NCBI RefSeq assembly: GCF_000154725.1
Contig: NZ_DS544873.1
Span: 2,432,891-2,496,890 of the forward strand
Length of the DNA: 64,000 nt
Direction of reading: 5' to 3'
DNA from: Kordia algicida OT-1
Lineage (GTDB): Bacteria; Bacteroidota; Bacteroidia; Flavobacteriales; Flavobacteriaceae
Shown in pieces: positions 45,636 through 54,683 of the stretch (position 1 is the first letter of the stretch; the number at the start of each line of letters is the position of its first letter). The translations under genes and the position numbers were made by a program. The notes beneath the pieces were generated by a model. It was given only the letters and a program-made list of their open reading frames with translations, was not told the DNA's origin and did not search any database.

Positions 45636-46844
45636 TTATGAGTGACCATCTACATAGTCTTGCAAGTATGCATAGCGTTCCGTGAGTTTTCCATCGGAAG
45701 TTGTCATTTTAGCTCTGGCTAATACACCATCTTTGTCTCCGTTGTAAAACGCAGGAATAACGTGTTGTAAAAACATTTCTCCAAAGCCTTCACTGGCATC
45801 TTTTGGCAATTCACAGGGCAAGTTGTCTACAGCCATGACAGTGATGGCATTTTCGGCGTTGAAAGCGACTTCTTTTTCTGTTTTTGCATCGTACCCGTAA
45901 AAAGGATCAGCAATTGTTGAAGGACGAATGGTACTTGCTATAGGACCATCAATGTCACAAGAAATATCGGCAATCAGATTGATTTTAAAATCAGGATGTT
46001 TTGCGTCTTCACGGGTAAAAAGATACGGAGCTCCATCACCATAAAAGTGTCCTGCAATAAAAAAGTCGGTTACTTTGGCATAGGGCATAAAGTTACTTTC
46101 GTAACCACTTGGATCTTTGTAAAATTCAAACTTATCTCCTACTTTTCCATCGGTACGTTTGCTGTATTCCATGACGTCAATCATACAATATACAGGTTCT
46201 GTAAAGTTGGAAGTAAGGTATAAAGCATCACTAACTTCTTTGATGCCTAAATGATCTAAGATTTCTTTGGCGCCAAAGGCAACTTTTCCTGTGCCTGATA
46301 GTGCAATTTTTATATTGGGAATGGTAATCTTGTCTAGCTCTTTTTTTACAGCATCCAAATCGGCAAGTGTTTCTACTTTTGGCAGATTGAACAATCCGTC
46401 ACGCAATCCCATTGCTCGAAAACCGTTGTAAGCTCCTACTAAACCTGCGTAACGCCCAAAACCAATCAAGCGTCCGCCATTGGCTTTTGTGATGACTTCG
46501 TGATCGTACATTTCAATTTTTTTTGCCAACATTGCTTGTAATAGCTTGCGATTGTACGGTTGTTTTTTGATGGTGTGAGAAAAGTAAAAGTATTTTTTGT
46601 TGGGAATTAAATGATCGAGCGGCACTTCTTTTACGCCAATCATTACATCACAATCTGAGACATCATCTGTGACTTCAAATCCTTTTTCTGCGTAAGCTTT
46701 ATCTGCAAACACACGAATATCAGAACTTTCTACTTTAAAAGTTGCTTGCGGAAATTGTATTTTAGCATCTGCTAATTTTTTTGGAGAGAATACCACGCGT
46801 CTGTCTGGCGGATTTTTACGTTCTTTGATGATGGCAAATTTCAT
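45636..46844 (-). CDS. Alanine dehydrogenase/saccharopine dehydrogenase-like NAD(P) oxidoreductase
   Basis: 402 residues. Two-domain build of the AlaDh/PNT and saccharopine dehydrogenase group. The N-terminal FAIIKERKNPPDRRVVFSPKKL and IGVKEVPLDHLI are typical, and the Rossmann domain has IKIALSGTGKVAFGAKEIL (a degenerate GxGxxG). ADISCDIDGPIASTIRPSTIADPFYG is another landmark. Likely an NAD(P)-dependent amino acid dehydrogenase of the saccharopine (lysine) type; the exact substrate is uncertain. Single gene. Confidence 0.78.
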   Translation of the reverse strand: MKFAIIKERKNPPDRRVVFSPKKLADAKIQFPQATFKVESSDIRVFADKAYAEKGFEVTDDVSDCDVMIGVKEVPLDHLIPNKKYFYFSHTIKKQPYNRKLLQAMLAKKIEMYDHEVITKANGGRLIGFGRYAGLVGAYNGFRAMGLRDGLFNLPKVETLADLDAVKKELDKITIPNIKIALSGTGKVAFGAKEILDHLGIKEVSDALYLTSNFTEPVYCMIDVMEYSKRTDGKVGDKFEFYKDPSGYESNFMPYAKVTDFFIAGHFYGDGAPYLFTREDAKHPDFKINLIADISCDIDGPIASTIRPSTIADPFYGYDAKTEKEVAFNAENAITVMAVDNLPCELPKDASEGFGEMFLQHVIPAFYNGDKDGVLARAKMTTSDGKLTERYAYLQDYVDGHS

Positions 46845-47203
46845 GGGCTTTTTTCCTTTTTATTTTTTTTCGAAGATATTAGATTTTAGAAGTTTATACA
46901 ACTGATTTTTTAGGAAGCATATACTTTTCTTGAATTTAAACGGTTTCTTATTGAAATTTTATGTTTGAATTGAGCTTTGATAAAAAATACACCTACTTTT
47001 ATTTACTTAAATCGTTGAATATTTTTAGGTAATTTCTTTTTTCATTTACACTTTACTAAGGTTTTTTGTGTCAGAATGACATATTTATCACTTAAAAAGC
47101 GAGTTTTGCATACTTTTTGAACATTAAATAGTGTAAAATTGCTAAGAATTAGTAAATTCGCAATCCTTTTTACAATTGTAAGAAAAAGTTCTTTAAACAT
47201 ATT
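46845..47203. other. AT-rich spacer upstream of tmRNA
   Basis: 359 bases, no gene. The reading frame 47042-47281 on the minus strand overlaps the tmRNA 5' end and is not real. The tmRNA promoter should lie in the last ~100 bases, but no clear -33/-7 pair can be fixed. Confidence 0.5.
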
Positions 47204-47597
47204 GGGGTCGACTGGTTTTGACAGCGAGTCGAATTGAAGTGTAAGCACGTCGAGCGCTGGGATACAGCTCGTTAATATCATATTTCACACTTTTTAAATG
47301 GCGAGAATAACTACGCTTTAGCTGCCTAATCTGAATTATAGTAAGATAAGCCCAGTTTCCGTAAGACGGAAAAGCTGAATGTCTCGTGATAGCCCTTGTT
47401 GCCGGCGATCACATTTGAGGCACCATAAAAGACAACATCGAAATTATGTAGCTTCGTCATAATTTTTACAACTAAGAAGCTAAGCTATTGGTGGGCGGTT
47501 TTTGGTCAGCTAATAGTCGAAAATTAAACAAGAACTAAGCGTGTAGAAAGCATTTTAATTGCTTGTTTGGACGAGAGTTCGATTCTCTCCGACTCCA
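47204..47597 (+). ncRNA. ssrA: tmRNA (SsrA)
   Basis: 394 bases. The 5' end GGGGTCGACTGG pairs with the 3' end CGACTCC to form the acceptor stem (one G-U), and the T-arm reads GAGAGTTCGATTCTCTC. The tag reading frame at 47300-47329 reads GGC GAG AAT AAC TAC GCT TTA GCT GCC TAA, i.e. GENNYALAA. CCA is not encoded (ACAA follows). Several pseudoknot-like repeats (e.g. CCGTAAGACGG at 47357-47372) are seen. Its role is trans-translation rescue of stalled ribosomes. Confidence 0.96.
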
Positions 47598-47603
47598 CAA
47601 ATA

Positions 47604-47638
47604 ACGCTCTAAAACATTGATTTTAGGGCGTTTTTTTA
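47604..47638 (+). terminator. Terminator of tmRNA
   Basis: 11-bp stem ACGCTCTAAAA (47604-47614) / TTTTAGGGCGT (47621-47631) with one wobble, 6-base loop, T8. Confidence 0.87.
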
Positions 47639-47986
47639 TTTTGGGTGTCAATATCGTTGGCAGTTACACCGTTTTTAGCTCCATTTTTTACAGTAATAAG
47701 AATAATTCTCGATATTGTAATCTTGAAATATTATCTAGTTATTTTTCAAATTTTAGTCTAAGATTTTACAGAATTCACAGTGCAATGACGAGTAGTTAAT
47801 TATTGTAAAAAAAAAAAAGAATTATCATTGGGCAATGATAATTCTCTTGGTTATTTCTACTTGAAAACTTAAGGTGTAATTATGAAAGTGTAGAAATCAT
47901 GTTGATTTTTGGAATGCATAAAAGGTTAAGTTCATGTTTTTTAAGTTATTTCCTAGAATCAACTATATACATTTTAAAATCTTCGC
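47639..47986. other. Intergenic region between tmRNA and the efflux operon
   Basis: 348 bases, no gene. It contains the terminator listed at 47806-47845; ORFs here have no recognisable product. Confidence 0.5.
47806..47845 (-). terminator. Terminator of the efflux operon
   Basis: Perfect 13-bp arms AGAATTATCATTG (47818-47830) and CAATGATAATTCT (47833-47845), two-base centre, followed on the minus strand by T12. It lies about 140 bases past the TolC stop. Confidence 0.85.
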
Positions 47987-49315
47987 TTATAGTAAAGAAT
48001 CAATGCTTCCTGTTAAAAATAGAAGTTCGTATCTGTTGTACATAAGCTGGTAATTTATTTGATTTAATAGCAAAGAAGCTTCTATATAGTTTCGCTGTGC
48101 TATTCCTAAATCTAAAGGGTTTCCTTGTCCCAAATAGTATCTTTCTTTTTCTAATTCGTAAGCTCTTTTGGCAGATTCTGTTTGATCTTCTCTGTAGATT
48201 ACTTTCTTTTTGTTTGCCGAAATAGTATTAAGTAAATTTTTCAATTCAACGTAGATGTTGTTTTTTATTTGTACGACATCTAATTCTGAGTTTTGATAAT
48301 CCTGCTTCGCTTTGTAAACTCTATTTCTAGTACTCATTCCATTAAAAACAGGAATGTTTACTGATAGTCCAATTGTATTGGTAATGTTATCTTTTAGAAA
48401 TTGCTGATTAAACGTTCTTGCCTGAAAAGACGAGTATCGTGATCCATAATCATAATACAATGATAATGAAGGAATGTAAGCTGCACGTTGCAAACTTACC
48501 TGATATTTGTTCGCCAATGATTGTGCTTCAAGTTGTTTGTAGTCTTTACGATTCATCAATGCAATTTGATATAAACTATCAATATTGACATCACCGCTTA
48601 TGATAACAGCTTCTAGATTTTTTTCTAGTTCAATTTCCTCCGCAGGATTCATGCGTAATAACAACATCAATTCATTCTTTTTTGAATTTAATACATTCAA
48701 ATTGTCTTCTCTAGAAGATTTTAAACGACTCAATTCAGCATTTTGTGTATAAAAATCTTGTCCTGGTAAAGAACCTACTTTGATGAGTTCTTGCGTTCGT
48801 TTGACTTGTATTTCTTGTACATCACAAAACTTACTTAAAATTTCGTCTTGTTTGATAGCTTGTAAAGTTTCTAGATATCGCCCAACTACATTTAACGAGA
48901 CAAAATCTTTAGTATATGCCAATTGTGCTTTTTGACTTTCATTATTGTACTTGGTAAGTTTTAAATCAGAAAGTTTATTTAATACATTTAAAATGTCCCA
49001 ACTTGCCGTTATAGAAGCATTTACATATTGTCCTGTTTCTGTTCTTAACGTTCCTGTTAATTGATCGAAATTGGTTCCTGTTGATTCAAATAGGTTTCCA
49101 GAAGCATTTACACTAGGTAATAACGAAAGATATGCTCTTGTTTTATCGTTTCTAGTGCTGGCTTCATTATTTTTATCTTTAGCAACATCAACATTGTTTT
49201 CAATTGCCAATTGTAGTGCTTCGTTTAATGTCAGCACATCTTGGGCATTTACAACAATACTATTGCCTAAAAATAGAATTAATAAATATGTAAAAATTTG
49301 TTTATTCATTTTCAA
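47987..49315 (-). CDS. TolC family outer-membrane efflux protein
   Basis: 442 residues with a signal peptide (VVNAQ). Two OEP repeats, each with long helices: LTLNEALQLAIENNVDVAKDKN, NVLNSKKNELMLLL and, in the second half, YQLEAQSLANKYQVSLQRAAYIPSLSLYYDYG-like and DLGIAQRNYIEASLLLNQINYQLM patterns. It forms the outer-membrane channel of a tripartite exporter. Its start overlaps the ATPase stop by 14 bases; last gene of the operon. Confidence 0.88.
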   Translation of the reverse strand: MKMNKQIFTYLLILFLGNSIVVNAQDVLTLNEALQLAIENNVDVAKDKNNEASTRNDKTRAYLSLLPSVNASGNLFESTGTNFDQLTGTLRTETGQYVNASITASWDILNVLNKLSDLKLTKYNNESQKAQLAYTKDFVSLNVVGRYLETLQAIKQDEILSKFCDVQEIQVKRTQELIKVGSLPGQDFYTQNAELSRLKSSREDNLNVLNSKKNELMLLLRMNPAEEIELEKNLEAVIISGDVNIDSLYQIALMNRKDYKQLEAQSLANKYQVSLQRAAYIPSLSLYYDYGSRYSSFQARTFNQQFLKDNITNTIGLSVNIPVFNGMSTRNRVYKAKQDYQNSELDVVQIKNNIYVELKNLLNTISANKKKVIYREDQTESAKRAYELEKERYYLGQGNPLDLGIAQRNYIEASLLLNQINYQLMYNRYELLFLTGSIDSLL

Positions 49316-50012
49316 TGTTAGGTTCTAGTTCTTGAGACTTGTTTATGTTTTCAGTTACAATTTTTCCATCAAATAGATTGATGACACGATCTGCATATTT
49401 TGCATCTACCGCCGAGTGTGTTACCATTACAATGGTAGTTCCAGATTCGTTCAGTTCTTTTAGTAAGTTCATTACTTCTGTACCATTAGCAGAGTCCAAG
49501 TTACCTGTTGGTTCATCGGCAAGAATAATTTTCGGTTTTGTTACAATGGCTCTAGCAATAGCTACACGCTGTTGTTGTCCACCTGAAAGTTGTTGTGGGT
49601 AGTGGCTTTTTCTGTGCATGATTCCCATACGCTCTAAAGCTTCATTTACTTTTATTAAACGTTCAGCTTTTGATACTTTAAGATATAGTAATGGTAACTC
49701 AACATTTTCAAATACTGTCAATTCATCAATAAGGTTAAAACTTTGAAATACAAATCCGATGTTACCTTTTCGTAAGTTTGCTCTTTCTTTTTCAGAGTAT
49801 TTCACAACTTCTTCATCTAAAAACCAATATTCTCCTCCAGAAGCACTATCTAAAAGACCTAAGATATTTAGCAGTGAAGATTTTCCACATCCACTAGGTC
49901 CCATTATAGCAATAAAATCACCTTTGTTTATTGTTAAACTTATTTCATTTACAGCAGTAGTTTCTACTTCATCGCTGATATATACTTTTAATAATTTATT
50001 AATTTTAATCAT
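49302..50012 (-). CDS. MacB/LolD-type ABC transporter ATPase
   Basis: 236 residues. Walker A GPSGCGKSS, Q-loop FVFQSFNLI, signature LSGGQQQRVAIARA, Walker B IILADEPTG, H-loop VTHS. The sequence INKGDFIAIMGPSGCGKSSLLNILGLLDSASGG is typical of MacB-type ATPases, which pair with FtsX-like permeases. No such permease gene is in this operon. The ATPase is between a MacA-like adaptor (upstream) and a TolC protein (downstream). Confidence 0.9.
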   Translation of the reverse strand: MIKINKLLKVYISDEVETTAVNEISLTINKGDFIAIMGPSGCGKSSLLNILGLLDSASGGEYWFLDEEVVKYSEKERANLRKGNIGFVFQSFNLIDELTVFENVELPLLYLKVSKAERLIKVNEALERMGIMHRKSHYPQQLSGGQQQRVAIARAIVTKPKIILADEPTGNLDSANGTEVMNLLKELNESGTTIVMVTHSAVDAKYADRVINLFDGKIVTENINKSQELEPNIENE

Positions 50013-50040
50013 ATCTTTTGTCCTTATGTTTATTATTTAT

Positions 50041-51285
50041 TTACCACACTAATTCTTCATTTTCTCCAAAGGTACTGTATGAAGAAATAATGACGCGTTC
50101 TCCTGGATTCAATCCATCAATCACCTCGTAATGAGCTGTGTTACGTCGTCCAAGTCGTATGGGTCTTTTTATTGCTTTGTTTGTACCATCTTCTACAAAA
50201 ATCCAGTTTCCTCCAGTACTTTGGTAAAATCCGCCTACAGGAATTAGTGTTGCTATTGAAGGGTTTCCTAATTCGATTTTTAATCGTAATGATTGTCCAC
50301 GACGAATACTTTCTGGAATGGCTTCCATAAATTGCATATCTACATCAAATCGTCCGTTTGTAATATTTGGATACACGTAGGTAATTTGAAGTTCGTAGGT
50401 TTTATTTGCGATTTCGGTAGTTGCACGAAGTCCTTTTTTAATTTTAGATAAATATAATTCATCTACAGGAACTCTCACTTTGTAAACACCTGAAATATCA
50501 ACCTGTCCAATACGTTCTCCCTTATTAATATTTTGTCCTTCTTGTAATTGTGGTGAAGATAACTGTCCGTCAATTGGTGCTTTTATAATTAGATTGTCTA
50601 ATATTTGACGCACACCTTCTAAGTTTTCTAACATACTTGCTTCTGAAGAACGTAATTGTTTTAATTGTAATACACGTGCTGTAGAATCGCTCTCAAAAGC
50701 TTTTAATGTAAATATTTTTCTTTTTACATTGTATTTATAATCTGCTTCTGTACGCTCGTATACTTGCTTTGAGATCAGTTGTTTTTTGTAAAGTATACTA
50801 TCTCTTTTGTATTGCGGTTTTAGAATTTGTAACTGATTTTCAATTTGTGCCAATTCTTGTTTCTTCGTTAAGAAGTTTTGATCCAATTGAAGTCGCGTTG
50901 TACGAATTCTGTTAATTTGTTCGTTCAGCGAATTTTCCTGACTTAAAACACTTAATCGTAAATTGATATTTTCTAATTCTACAATTTTATCTCCTTTTTT
51001 AACGTCTGCACCACTTTCTTTGAAGATTTTGGTAATATTTCCACCTTCAACTGCATCCAAATAATATGTTCTTCCTGGAATTACTTCTCCAAGTTGTATA
51101 ATATATTCTTGAAAGTCGCCACGTTCAACATTTGAAAATGCTACTTTGGCTGGGTCAATTTTTAAGGTAGATTTGTTTTCACGTAACAAGAAGTAATACA
51201 AGAGAAATCCTATAAAGAAAACACCCAATGCAATTGAGGCTATTTTTTTATTTGTCCACTTTTTTTTGGCGATCTTTTTATCCAT
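50041..51285 (-). CDS. HlyD/MacA-like periplasmic adaptor
   Basis: 414 residues. One N-terminal transmembrane helix (about 15-35), then a barrel-sandwich start (YLDAVEGGNITKIFKESGADVKKGDKIVELEN), a coiled-coil hairpin of about 110 residues (RLQLDQNFLTKKQELAQIENQL...), the second half of the lipoyl-like domain (LIIKAPIDGQLSSPQLQEGQNINKGERIGQV) and the beta-barrel. It bridges the inner-membrane pump and TolC. It is the first gene of the operon and has a sigma-54 promoter about 30 bases upstream. Confidence 0.88.
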   Translation of the reverse strand: MDKKIAKKKWTNKKIASIALGVFFIGFLLYYFLLRENKSTLKIDPAKVAFSNVERGDFQEYIIQLGEVIPGRTYYLDAVEGGNITKIFKESGADVKKGDKIVELENINLRLSVLSQENSLNEQINRIRTTRLQLDQNFLTKKQELAQIENQLQILKPQYKRDSILYKKQLISKQVYERTEADYKYNVKRKIFTLKAFESDSTARVLQLKQLRSSEASMLENLEGVRQILDNLIIKAPIDGQLSSPQLQEGQNINKGERIGQVDISGVYKVRVPVDELYLSKIKKGLRATTEIANKTYELQITYVYPNITNGRFDVDMQFMEAIPESIRRGQSLRLKIELGNPSIATLIPVGGFYQSTGGNWIFVEDGTNKAIKRPIRLGRRNTAHYEVIDGLNPGERVIISSYSTFGENEELVW

Positions 51286-51317
51286 GCTATTTATGCTATT
51301 AAATTTTCTATCCTCTT

Positions 51318-51333
51318 AGCAACATGCGTACCA
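51318..51333 (-). promoter_or_regulatory. Sigma-54 promoter of the efflux operon
   Basis: On the minus strand TGGTACG-CATG-TTGCT matches the consensus TGGCACG-N4-TTGCW with one mismatch, and has the invariant GG and GC of -24/-12. Transcription would start near 51307, with a leader of about 20 bases before the adaptor start at 51285. Confidence 0.82.
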
Positions 51334-51388
51334 CTTTTTACTATGAACTCATAAACAACATGTTACCTCAAAACGCCCAATTTTACAA

Positions 51389-51445
51389 GTGTTCGATATC
51401 GAACACTTTTGTCCGAAATCGAACAGTTTTTTTCGTTTCCGAACG
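51389..51445. promoter_or_regulatory. Three phased operators (enhancer) for the NtrC-type regulator
   Basis: Site 1: a perfect 18-bp palindrome GTGTTCGATATCGAACAC (51389-51406). Site 2: TGTCCGAAATCGAACA (51410-51425), one mismatch. Site 3: TTTTCGTTTCCGAACG (51430-51445), weaker. Each has a TTCG-like half and CGAA 8 bases later, starting at 51392, 51412 and 51432, exactly 20 bp apart (about two helical turns). They lie about 55-125 bases upstream of the sigma-54 promoter, the right place for enhancer sites of a Fis-type HTH response regulator. Confidence 0.78.
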
Positions 51446-51578
51446 CAAAAGAAACACCGTTTTACACTTTCAAAAAGAAGCTAAATTGGTTGGTTTCTTG
51501 AATAAAAGTGTATTTTTGTTATGCACATGTTTTTAAATTTTTATATTAATTAAAAAGATGTTTTAAAAAAGTACTTAC

Positions 51579-52943
51579 ATGGCTACACCTCAAAAATCTG
51601 GAAGCATTTTAATCGTGGACGATCATCACGATATTCTTATTGCTGCAAAGTTATTTTTGAAACGTTATTTTGCTCATATTGAAATTACAACTGACCCTGA
51701 AAGAATTCCAAGTATTTTGGCAAATCAACAATTTGATGTAGTGTTGTTAGATATGAATTTCACAAAGGATATTAGTAGCGGAAAAGAAGGATTTGATTGG
51801 CTTCAAAGAATTCAAAATATGGACGCAACACTTCCTATTGTAATGATGACAGCGTATGGCGATATTCAATTAGCAATAAAAGCTATGAAAATGGGCGCTA
51901 CCGATTTTGTGCTAAAACCTTGGGAGAATGAGGCTTTTTTAAAAACATTGAAAGATGCCATTCAAAAACAGAAAAGTGAAAGTGCTAATCCTACTGAAAA
52001 TTACCAACGAAAGTTTCCAAATATTATTGGTGAAAGCGAACCAATGCTTGCGGTTTTTAATGTAATTGATAAAATTGCTGCCACGGATGCAAATGTTCTA
52101 GTTTTAGGTGAGAATGGTACTGGAAAAGAACTGATCGCAAGAGCAATTCACAAACATTCTGACAGAGCTCAAGCACCTTTTGTTAGTGTCGATTTAGGTT
52201 CTATAAGTGCATCTTTATTTGAAAGTGAACTGTTTGGACATAAAAAAGGGGCTTTTACTGATGCACGTGAAGACCGAGTTGGACGTTTTGAACTCGCACA
52301 AGGCGGAACATTGTTTTTGGATGAAATTGGTAACTTATCACCACACCTTCAATCAAAATTATTAACTGCATTACAGAGTAGAAAAATAGTGCGCGTTGGT
52401 AGTACTAAAGAAATCCCTATTGATATTCGTTTGGTATGCGCAACAAATATGGCGCTTTCTGATATGATTTCTAAAAAGGAATTTAGGCAAGATTTGTTGT
52501 ATCGAATTAATACTATTGAAATTGATCTGCCACCGTTGCGCGAACGAAAAGGCGATATTTTGTTATTAGCAGATTATTATTTGGAACAGTACTCCAAGAA
52601 ATATCAAAAAAACATGGAAGGATTTCACAAAGATGCTTATGCAGCTTTAAAAAGCTATTCTTGGCCAGGTAATATTCGTGAATTACAGCATACTATAGAG
52701 CGTGCTGTGATTATGAGTGGCACTCCAATGTTATCTACAGATGATTTTCAACTAAAAAAACAAACTTCCAATAGAGCAATTTTAGATGATTCTTGGGATG
52801 ACACATCGACATTGCACGATATTGAAAAACAACACATTAAGAAAGTTATGACTACGCATGATGGAAATATTTCCTCTGCCGCAGAACAACTTGGAATTAC
52901 AAGAGCGTCACTCTATAGAAGATTAAAAAAATATGGTCTTTAA
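51579..52943 (+). CDS. NtrC-type sigma-54-dependent response regulator
   Basis: 454 residues. Receiver domain 1-130 with acidic pocket DD (14-15), Asp58 phospho-acceptor (VVLLDMNF) and Lys113. AAA+ domain about 145-390: Walker A GENGTGKE (177-184), Walker B TLFLDEIGN, R-finger region. The sigma-54 loop reads GAFTDA (224-229) instead of the usual GAFTGA. A Fis-type HTH is at the C-terminus (IEKQHIKKVMTTHDGNISSAAEQLGITRASLYRRLKKYG). It probably drives the divergent efflux operon; the kinase gene overlaps it by 11 bases. Confidence 0.92.
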   Translation: MATPQKSGSILIVDDHHDILIAAKLFLKRYFAHIEITTDPERIPSILANQQFDVVLLDMNFTKDISSGKEGFDWLQRIQNMDATLPIVMMTAYGDIQLAIKAMKMGATDFVLKPWENEAFLKTLKDAIQKQKSESANPTENYQRKFPNIIGESEPMLAVFNVIDKIAATDANVLVLGENGTGKELIARAIHKHSDRAQAPFVSVDLGSISASLFESELFGHKKGAFTDAREDRVGRFELAQGGTLFLDEIGNLSPHLQSKLLTALQSRKIVRVGSTKEIPIDIRLVCATNMALSDMISKKEFRQDLLYRINTIEIDLPPLRERKGDILLLADYYLEQYSKKYQKNMEGFHKDAYAALKSYSWPGNIRELQHTIERAVIMSGTPMLSTDDFQLKKQTSNRAILDDSWDDTSTLHDIEKQHIKKVMTTHDGNISSAAEQLGITRASLYRRLKKYGL

Positions 52944-54303
52944 TAGATTTCAACTTCAAATAATAATTTATCTTATTGGCATTTGCCTAAGCTTCACTAC
53001 TGCGCTGTATTTGATTATTGTGATTGGAAATTTCCCAGCCGTTTTTGGAGGAATTTTAGCTTCTATTGTTGGAGCTATTCTGTTTCGATATTTATACCTT
53101 TTTATTGCTAAAACAAATCGAAAATTACAGCGTTTTATAGATTCTATTAAGTATTCAGATTTTGTATTAAAGTTTTCATCAGATGATAAACTTGATCAGA
53201 ATTTTAAAGGATTGAACAACTCTTTCAATGCTATTTTGGAAGCTTTTAGAAAAGAGCGTGCTTCCAAAGAAGAAAATTTACAATATTTAAAAACCATTTT
53301 ACAGCAAGTAAATACGGGACTTATGGTTGTACACAGTGACGGAAGTGTCGTTTTGGTAAATGATAGAGCGAAGAAAATTATCAGTTTGAGAAGAATAAAA
53401 CATATTGACGAACTGAAATCTGTGGATGAACGTCTGTATAAAATTTTAAGTTCTTTTAGTGTTAACACTAATTATTTACTAGATTTTTTAGACAATACAC
53501 AATTAATCATACGTTCTACTTCATTGAAAATAAAAAGTAAAACTGTTCGGATTTTTACATTTCAAAATATTTACTCTGAGTTGCAACAGAAAGAGATTGA
53601 ATCATGGCAAAATCTTATTAAAATTTTACGCCACGAAATTATGAATAGTATTACGCCAATTAGCTCGCTTAATGCGACATTGCGTGATATTTTGGATAAA
53701 GACTTAATGCTAGATGCAGATAATTTTATATTGCCCGAAGAAAGTGTAGAGGATTTGAAAGAAGGTTTGAGTACTATTGAAAATAGAACTGACGGATTGA
53801 TAAAGTTTATTGATTCGTATCGTGCGTATTCCAATCTTCCCAAACCAAATTTTGAGCAACTGAATTTAAAAGAATTGGTTCAGAAAACGTGTCAACTGTT
53901 AGATCCGGAAGTTAGCAAAGCTGGAATTGCCTTTTCGCAATCATTTTCGGCGGAAGCTATAAAAATTAAAGGCGATGCCAATTTGTTAGAAATGGTACTT
54001 ATCAATCTTGTCAAAAATGCCATTCAGGCAAATGAAGGTGTTGAAAATGCTCGTATTGAAATTACCGTTGGAAAAGATACAAAGAGAAATCCTTTTATTG
54101 CTGTGAAAGATAATGGCAAAGGAATAGTCCCAGAAGCTGTCGATAAAATTTTTATGCCATTTTTTACTACAAAAAAGGTTGGCACTGGTATTGGATTGAG
54201 TCTTTCCAAACAAATTATGCAATTGCATCACGGAACGTTGTCTGTGAAATCTGAAGAAGGAGAACAAACTATTTTTACTTTAAAATTTCTGCAAACCACT
54301 TAA
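52933..54303 (+). CDS. Sensor histidine kinase of the efflux two-component system
   Basis: 456 residues. Two transmembrane helices (about 9-31, 36-58) with a very short periplasmic loop, so the signal is likely in the membrane or cytosol. A PAS-like domain follows (about 115-210), then HisKA with His234 (LIKILRHEIMNSITPISSL) and HATPase with N-box NLVKNAIQANE, DNGKGIV and GTGIGLSLSKQI. The NtrB-like character fits its NtrC-type partner, which it overlaps by 11 bases. Confidence 0.9.
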   Translation: MVFNRFQLQIIIYLIGICLSFTTALYLIIVIGNFPAVFGGILASIVGAILFRYLYLFIAKTNRKLQRFIDSIKYSDFVLKFSSDDKLDQNFKGLNNSFNAILEAFRKERASKEENLQYLKTILQQVNTGLMVVHSDGSVVLVNDRAKKIISLRRIKHIDELKSVDERLYKILSSFSVNTNYLLDFLDNTQLIIRSTSLKIKSKTVRIFTFQNIYSELQQKEIESWQNLIKILRHEIMNSITPISSLNATLRDILDKDLMLDADNFILPEESVEDLKEGLSTIENRTDGLIKFIDSYRAYSNLPKPNFEQLNLKELVQKTCQLLDPEVSKAGIAFSQSFSAEAIKIKGDANLLEMVLINLVKNAIQANEGVENARIEITVGKDTKRNPFIAVKDNGKGIVPEAVDKIFMPFFTTKKVGTGIGLSLSKQIMQLHHGTLSVKSEEGEQTIFTLKFLQTT

Positions 54304-54309
54304 GAAGAC

Positions 54310-54342
54310 ATAAAAAAGCCCAAACATAAAATATATTTGGGC
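54310..54342 (-). terminator. Terminator of the precursor-peptide region
   Basis: Stem GCCCAAA (54318-54324) / TTTGGGC (54336-54342) with an 11-base loop; on the minus strand T6 follows. It is 24 bases after the stop of the minus-strand precursor gene. It also backs up the kinase gene on the plus strand, but the T tail there is poor. Confidence 0.75.
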
Positions 54343-54365
54343 ACTTATATATAGAATTTCGTTAA

Positions 54366-54527
54366 TCATGCTTTGTCATCAAAACATCCGTTTCCGTAAT
54401 CTTTTGAATATTCGTAATTACATAATGCACTTGTGTAAGAACCTGCAACTCCTCCATTGATTTGCGCTTCTATCAATTTTGAAACTACTTGCTTTTGTAA
54501 TGCTAGTTTTTTGAAACTTTTTTTCAT
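54366..54527 (-). CDS. RiPP-like precursor B (YSKDYGN core)
   Basis: 53 residues from the ATG at 54527; an in-frame ATG 10 codons upstream is also conserved in precursor A, but the MKK start has a better context. Leader MKKSFKKLALQKQVVSKLIE, then NGG, the usual leader end in Bacteroidota lanthipeptide-like precursors. The core has two Cys (Cys36, Cys48) that bracket NYEYSKDYGNG, followed by FDDKA. The same YS[KR]DYGN-x-C motif is seen twice in precursor A. Next to a radical SAM gene and an NRPS operon; the modification is unknown. Confidence 0.72.
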   Translation of the reverse strand: MKKSFKKLALQKQVVSKLIEAQINGGVAGSYTSALCNYEYSKDYGNGCFDDKA

Positions 54528-54543
54528 AATGTATAGGTTTAAA

Positions 54544-54584
54544 AATAGTATCTTCATTGAGACTATTTTGTATGCAATTACAGT
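54544..54584 (-). repeat. Conserved 5' element of precursor B
   Basis: Contains the inverted repeat AATAGT/ACTATT (54544-54549 / 54562-54567) around TCTTCATTGA and the word GTATGCAATTACAGT (54570-54584). The same 15-base word and a similar inverted repeat (54908-54929) occur in front of precursor A, at the same distance from the start. Confidence 0.6.
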
Positions 54585-54683
54585 TTAGGTTTTTAGGGAG
54601 AAAACACTATGGTGTACTTATTTCTGACAAAATAGTGGATACCTTTTGTAGATTCACCCTAATTTGTGTGACCACAATTCACG

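Noticed and set aside
47042..47281. 79-codon frame on the minus strand
   Set aside because: It covers the 5' part of the tmRNA and has no protein-like sequence.
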